Shown: piece after piece, positions 58,905 through 64,000 of the stretch
Numbering within the stretch: position 1 is the stretch's first letter
Layout: the number at the start of each line of letters is the position of its first letter
NCBI GenBank assembly: GCA_022579005.1
Contig: MU401500.1
Coordinates: 104,253-168,252, forward strand
Reading direction: 5' to 3'
DNA: 64,000 nt
Source of the DNA: Poronia punctata
Lineage: Eukaryota; Ascomycota; Sordariomycetes; Xylariales; Xylariaceae
Made by a program: the position numbers and the translations under genes
The notes under the pieces: model-generated
The model's input: the letters and a program-made list of their open reading frames with translations, nothing else
Database searches by the model: none
Told to the model about the DNA's origin: nothing

Positions 58905-61818
58905 ATGTCTTCATCGTCGGCCGGCCCTTCAGGACAGAATCAAACCAGCAACGGCAACGGGGTCAACGCCGGAGTAGACGGAAATGATGGCAGTCTATTC
59001 GTTGACTTTGACCAGTTCACCGATGACGAAGGTATGGAGGTGGGCCCACCTGTAGGGGCAGTGGAAGGCGCGGACGACGACGAAGAAGCAGGTGCCCAGG
59101 AAAACCCTGCACCCTGGGAAACAGCAGAGCCAGAATCAGGCGACCATCAGTACAATGAACTGGTAGAAACTGAAGACGATGATAACGGCAGCGAGGTGGG
59201 GGCGGAGATCCTGATACAGCGACGACCTCGGCGTGCTCGAGCTCCTGCACGAAGACGGAAAGGACAAGGTCAATGCCAGCAATGCGAAACATTGAGAACG
59301 GATTGGAAAAACGAGGTTGAAGAACTTGATGGCACGATTAAAGTTTTTGAGGAGGAGATTAGAAAACTTCGGGCTAAAGTTCGAGAACTTGAGAGGAGAC
59401 TTCAAAAGACACCTAAGCAAGTAAAGGTTAGTAGTACCTACCTCCATCTCAAGCCACCGCCATACCTCTCTCCTATTAGGTACTGACCATTTTCCAGCCA
59501 TGGCGTACATTGATGAGAGAGTTCCTCGATGCCTCCGGCGACATGGAAACCCAAGCGGGTCGCGGGTTGTATAAAGACATCTACGGCCAAGCATGCAAGG
59601 AAGGCATCATGTCTCGGGATCTCAAGAATATCCATCCGGATTTAAAGATAGACATGATGCATTATTCGCCAGCAAGAATTCAGAAGTATCTCCAAGCCGA
59701 GTGGATGATGGCCCGATATGGGGTCGAATCTCTGCCTGGTATAGCTGACAGACTCCGGCCTATTCTGCAGGGCCAGTCCCCTCTACTATTGGCAAATACA
59801 CCATTCCAGTTCGACAAGCTGCCCTCCGACATCCGGTGTAGTATCTGGAAACTGCTCATCCCTACCAATGAGCTGATTCATGGCCTGTCCCGTCTCGACC
59901 CCGTTAACCCACCGGTTTTTCAACGCGGCCCAGGCCCTCTTTACTTCCCCAATCGCTTTCACATCGGCGAAGATGCCTGCTCGATTGAAATGGCCTTAAA
60001 GCCGAACCAAGTTTTGAAGTATTTCCTAGTTTCCAAAGACTGGTATTATGTAACCGCCCATCTATTCTACGGTAAGTCTCCTTTACCTCACAGTCTCCCC
60101 ACCCCTTTTTCCTTTTGATCAAGTTAGCTAATCCAGGCTATGCAGCAACCAACACCTTTGCCTTCAGCTCTCTGGGCGAGCTCGGCCGTTTCTGCACCGG
60201 CATAGGCAAGGCTCGAGTAGAGCGGCTCGTACACATAGAACTCTTCTGGCAAGGAGCTCTTACACCGACAGAGCTAGGGGTAGGGAAAGGTAAGAGGCCT
60301 GTCCACCCGAGTCATAAGATCTCTAACCGGAAATACCCTCTACACTGGCTTATGCACTGCCTACGCCTCCGCACCCTAGCTGTGCACATAAACGAGAGCG
60401 GGAGAAAGCATATGCGCCGGGACTATGAGATGGAGTGGCCAAATGATTATTTCATCGACTACGGTGTCTCCGATGTCGATGAAGACGGACTAGACATGTT
60501 CGGCATGGAATGCCGCAGGACGGACTTGCAACCGAATTACCGCAAGTACCGCAACATGAGAACTGTCCAGGGCATGGATTTCGTTTATCAACTCCGTGGT
60601 ATGAAGTGGGTCCGTTTCTACGACGTTGCGGCTGACAAGCCGCGTGCCAGAATCCGCGACCACTCTTTCTTGCAGGATATAAATGGCAGCGTCGTCAAAA
60701 AGAAGTCTGATCGCCTGGCGGTTTACTCTGAGCTCGAGAATCTTCATGTCCTTAGTGGATTGGACGACTACGAACCGAGCGATGAGCATCTCGAGCTTGT
60801 TAAGTCATTTTACGACGAAAGTGAAGTAGATGTTTCGGTAGGCGGTTCGGAGACATCGGTAGGTAGCACGGAGACATCTTCTAATACTACAGGCCGATCA
60901 GAAGGCTCTACTAGTCGGTCTCCATCGCCTTCGGAAATAGATGAAGATGACGGCACACCTTCCTCTCTCCGTCGTTCCGACTCTAAACGCAGTGCTCCAT
61001 CAAAGATTGTGGTGGAAATTGAGAGCGACGACGCAGATGAGGACAAAGAAGATGACACATCCGCTTCCAATCCTCCGCCCGGACATTGGCGTCCTTCTAC
61101 TCCGTCAACTTCATCTGGAGCCGTAGTCGAAGTTGACGACAGCGATGAGGAGATGGAAGATGCCCACAACTCGCAGAATGGCGAATCCAATGAAAGCCCG
61201 GGACCAAGCCCGGAACCAAGCCCTGTGTTTTCAACCAACGGAAGCACCGCTCTCCAAAATACCGGCGCAACAGCGATCTTGCCTTCATTGACACCAACAC
61301 AAGTCATTACCACAAAGCCACAGACACAGGACCAACCCACCCCGGTAATCAACCTCGATGAGGATGAAAGTTTGTTTGTCCGGGAAGGGTCAGGATCGGG
61401 ATCGGGATCGGGATCGGGATCGGAAAGTCCCGCCGCAGCATCTACTCGTTCCGCGCCTAGAAACAAACGCCCTGCATCACCCGGAGAGAAGATTATCATT
61501 GACCTCACTCTTTCAGACGACGAAGAAGATGGTAAAGAGAACGCAAATGGCAACGAAACTGCGTTCGAAACAGCAGTCGAAACGGCGGATGAACATGAAC
61601 ACACCAAGATCGAAGACGACGGCAATTCTGTTCTCGAAACTGACGACGAATTCGAAGCTCCCAGCCGCCCCATACTATCACAAGATCCGAATCTGGAGGG
61701 CTCTGACGTGTCGGTGACTATCCCAAGCGAACCTTCTTATTCAGATCACGAATCATCCTCGGACTCGTCTCGAAAACGTGCCAGAACCAGCGGCAGCGAT
61801 GGCGATTCCCAAGCTTAG
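58905..61818 (+). CDS. DUF7730/F-box-like protein with basic coiled coil and SIM-like tail (3 exons)
   Basis: CDS is join(58905..59426, 59498..60071, 60146..61818), predicted 922 aa. Residues 1-100 are acidic and disordered. Next comes a basic patch (RRPRRARAPARRRKG), a CxxC pair (QCQQCE) and a coiled coil to about residue 174. The centre holds an F-box/DUF7730-like start (FDKLPSDIRCSIWKLLIP) and the family pattern YYVTAHLFYxxNTFAFSSL and GKARVERLVHIEL. The final 300 residues are Ser/Asp/Glu-rich and contain four hydrophobic-plus-acidic motifs like SUMO-interaction motifs, near residues 653 (IVVEIESDD), 692 (VVEVDDSDEE), 766 (VINLDEDES) and 815 (IIIDLTLSDDEED). Introns are about 71 and 74 bp. 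Each has a second in-frame splice choice (donor 59421; acceptor after 60136). The molecular function of DUF7730 proteins is unknown to me; SUMO binding is inference. Confidence 0.85.
61388..61421 (+). repeat. Hexanucleotide repeat coding Gly-Ser
   Basis: About five near-perfect GGATCG hexamers sit in the coding sequence and encode a (GS)n linker between the third and fourth SIM-like motifs of the DUF7730-like protein. Its length may vary between strains. Confidence 0.8.
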
Positions 61819-62152
61819 GAAGCCAGGGACGCTAAGCGTCGCCAGTTGGGCCCCCCTTCTAGCCGTTCCTTTGGAACCTCGCCGGTGGGCAAGAAGTAGA
61901 CCGGGGTGCCGGATTTGCCCGCCTCTCTTTGCTTTATCTTTCACGGCTCTTTGTTCCTTTTACGATATTCGGCTGTCGTATCAGATACGATTCATATCCT
62001 TAATTTAGCACGCCCAAGCTCCAGGTGAACTTTCTTCAGGGGTTTTCCGACCTTTCGGGCCAATGTTCCGAGAGCTCTCTCTCTCTATCTCATTTGGCCA
62101 GTCCACAAGAAGGATTGGGCGCTCATAATGAGTTAAATTTGCTTTCCTGTCG

Positions 62153-62192
<40 letters not shown>

Positions 62193-63008
62193 CTTTGGGG
62201 GTTTCGGACCAATCTAATCGGTCATGATAAACAATGTGGCGGGAAACAGTCGGGACACACCTTAACCTACGACTTGTCCCCGCCTACGTTTGATATTTCT
62301 TTCTTTTATTTGCGACGCTTTTCACGGATTTCACGACGTATTTACGAAGGATACGACCTTTTACGAGACGACACTAACTGAAACGAAACGATACACGAGA
62401 CGACGCGATACGATATCATGAGTTCTTCACGTAATACGGGAAACATGGCTATATACGTTTCATAATGCGCCGGCTCTTTTTCCTTTATTCTTTTATTTAT
62501 TTCGCGATGCTTTCATGGGGTTGTTGTATGTATATACCGGACGAATCGATCTACCCGTCGTATGCAAGTAGTCGATACACATATTCGAGAAAGTACGTTG
62601 CGAGAGGTCGGGTTAGGTGGGTGGATGGAATGCGTAAATGGAAAGGGGAGGCGCCGAGTAGGCGTGCAGGTAGTAAATATGGTACCACCATTACCCCTAT
62701 TCCACGTCCTAACAAGACATTCTCGTGCGTGCCTCCGTACCTACTTGATCGAATGAATTTCGTAGTATGGGGTGGGTTTAACTTAAACAGTATATGTGAT
62801 CAACCGACACCTAGTAGTTTTAAATACTAGGTGCGTTTGGACCGATCAGTCAGTTCGGCATATCGTTTTCACATATATAACTCAGATCCCTTGGTGAGAA
62901 CCGCCAAATGTTGGTGTTTTTAGCCTCGAAAAGGGGTATCTGATTGTCACCGATATTGACGGCCGTCGAAAGCCAAATTTCTTCATTAGCACATTGGATA
63001 TACCTCGT
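61819..63008. other. Convergent intergenic region with a (CA)n microsatellite
   Basis: This 1.2-kb stretch contains the 3' ends of the convergent DUF7730-like and BUD22 genes. (CA)18 lies at 62156-62191. An ATG-started open frame at 62465-62830 (121 codons, hydrophobic N terminus) has no recognisable domain and is not called. Confidence 0.55.
62156..62191. repeat. (CA)18 microsatellite
   Basis: A perfect dinucleotide repeat in the convergent intergenic region. Confidence 0.95.
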
Positions 63009-64000
63009 CTAATCAAAAACGACTTTCTTCCCCTGAAACTCGACCTTTTGCACACCCTCCTTTGCCTTTTTAGCCGCCACCCAACTAGGATGTAAGGAAC
63101 CCTCATCATCGCGCTTTTTCGGCGCAACAGGTTTTGGCGCCGCCTCCGCCGCCGCCGCCACCGGCACCGGCACCACCGATTTCTCAGCCTGCGCACTCTC
63201 ACTCCTATCCCGGCGTGGTCTTGCCGACTGTTTCCGGCCCTTTACATCATTATCATTATTCAACTGTCGTTGTCGATCTGGATGAATCCCATTATTCTCA
63301 AACGGATTTTTGATTCCCTTCTTCCATGGCGTCGTGCTGCTGTCCACGGCTCCTCTCTTGGGATCCCAACCCTCGTTTCGCGTATCTTGCTCTTGCTTGT
63401 GTTTCGCTTTCTCGCCGTATTTCTTCTCCCAGATTGCCTGGCGCGCGCGCTGTCCTCGCCTGTTCTTCCGTACGGGCGGCGCAACGTCTACGTCCGATGC
63501 CGATTCGGACCCGGATACGTAGCCTCCCATTAGCGTGGGCAGGAATGCGGATTTGCCCATGGAGAATTCGGCCGGTTTAACGGCTTTGATCTTTTTGGCT
63601 TTTTTCGAAGGAGGGGGGGCTAGTGTTTCGTCGTCTGAGTCTGAGTCGGATTCTGATTCTGATTCTGAGATATCATCGTCGAGTGTAAGTTTTCGGATAG
63701 ATCGAGATCTACTATCAGCAAGATCAAGATTATCATCATCGCCTCCTCCTTCTTCTTCTTCCGAACCGTCGCTGCTGCTGCTGCTGGAACCGCCTACGAA
63801 TTGATCGTATTTCGAAAACATGTTTTCCTCCTCTTCACTATTCGAAAATCCTTCGAATTCAGGACTACTATTATTTTCTTCTTCTTCTGATTCGGAGCCC
63901 GTCATCGTACCCAGATCTTCTTCGTCTTTTTCTCTTTTCCGTTTCAATAACGGGGGGCCGTCAAATTCTTCTTCCTCGTCATCCTCGGAAGGGGAAGATT
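63009..64000 (-). CDS. BUD22: BUD22 family protein, C-terminal part (5' end outside the window)
   Basis: The frame is open from the right window edge to a TAG at 63009-63011, giving about 330 C-terminal residues. The visible start is not the protein start: in-frame coding (SEDDEEEEFDGPPLLKRKRE) continues to the edge. The sequence runs through long acidic Ser/Glu/Asp stretches to the BUD22 signature RRGQRARQAIWEKKYGEKA and then WDPKR, and ends LHPSWVAAKKAKE and FQGKKVVFD, the conserved BUD22/SRFBP1 C terminus. Yeast Bud22 (519 aa) is a nucleolar factor for early 18S rRNA processing and small-subunit assembly. No intron is seen in this part. The gene converges on the DUF7730-like gene. Confidence 0.92.
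   Translation of the reverse strand, partial: SSPSEDDEEEEFDGPPLLKRKREKDEEDLGTMTGSESEEEENNSSPEFEGFSNSEEEENMFSKYDQFVGGSSSSSSDGSEEEEGGGDDDNLDLADSRSRSIRKLTLDDDISESESESDSDSDDETLAPPPSKKAKKIKAVKPAEFSMGKSAFLPTLMGGYVSGSESASDVDVAPPVRKNRRGQRARQAIWEKKYGEKAKHKQEQDTRNEGWDPKRGAVDSSTTPWKKGIKNPFENNGIHPDRQRQLNNDNDVKGRKQSARPRRDRSESAQAEKSVVPVPVAAAAEAAPKPVAPKKRDDEGSLHPSWVAAKKAKEGVQKVEFQGKKVVFD

Noticed and set aside
60810..61673. 287-codon antisense open frame over the DUF7730-like gene
   Set aside because: It is the complement of the Ser/Asp/Glu-rich coding tail. Codons for those residues rarely produce antisense stops, and the sense frame has splice and domain support.
62465..62830. 121-codon frame with ATG and hydrophobic N terminus
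   Set aside because: It could be read as a small secreted protein, but cysteine spacing, homology and codon quality give no support, and it lies where two 3' UTRs should be.
1..64000. tRNA, 5S rRNA and CRISPR array
   Set aside because: Scanning by eye for T-loop consensus with paired arms, 5S landmarks and regularly spaced repeats found none. A covariance-model search would be needed to exclude diverged copies.

Overview
The window looks like filamentous ascomycete DNA (Pezizomycotina, most likely Sordariomycetes; the order cannot be fixed by eye). The reasons are: genes with short 58-104 bp introns and GT...CTAAC/CTGAC...AG signals; fungal families (AreA GATA-like/DUF3295, a 2-oxodicarboxylate carrier, an IBtk/Btb3-like BTB protein, a DUF7730/F-box-like protein, BUD22); and two very AT-rich blocks that look like transposons destroyed by repeat-induced point mutation (RIP). 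No bacterial operon, CRISPR array, tRNA or rRNA gene was recognised.

Layout. Bases 1-23 resemble an Illumina adapter, so the window may begin at a contig end. 191-2883 is a RIP-degraded DNA transposon with about 155-bp terminal inverted repeats and a TA target duplication. From 2886 to about 23.4 kb lies an apparently gene-free stretch of ordinary base composition, with one 10-N assembly gap (11287-11296), long G runs, microsatellites, hairpins and a dispersed 8-mer, TACTCGTA. At 23429-25243 sits an AreA GATA-like/DUF3295 protein gene. 25.2-32.7 kb is again repeat-rich and gene-free. 32721-33242 (minus) encodes a small coiled-coil plus glycine-zipper protein. 35594-43633 is an 8.04-kb AT-rich RIP-degraded insertion flanked by a perfect 19-bp direct repeat, best explained as a LINE-type insertion with its target-site duplication. 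43.65-49.1 kb is non-coding.

The right 15 kb is ordinary gene-dense fungal DNA. It holds an IBtk/Btb3-like ankyrin-RCC1-BTB protein (49107-53948, minus, 3 exons, predicted 1571 aa), a mitochondrial 2-oxodicarboxylate carrier (55210-56472, minus, 6 exons including an 11-nt micro-exon, predicted 298 aa), a DUF7730/F-box-like protein with a basic coiled coil and four SUMO-interaction-like motifs (58905-61818, plus, 3 exons, about 922 aa), and the C-terminal part of BUD22 running off the right edge (63009-64000, minus).

The genes form no pathway cluster. They look like housekeeping genes: a predicted Cul3 substrate adaptor, mitochondrial 2-oxodicarboxylate transport, a possible SUMO-binding adaptor and small-subunit ribosome biogenesis. 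The carrier and the F-box-like gene are divergent across 2.4 kb; the F-box-like gene and BUD22 are convergent. All exon joins were derived by hand from splice signals, frame and family consensus, without RNA evidence.
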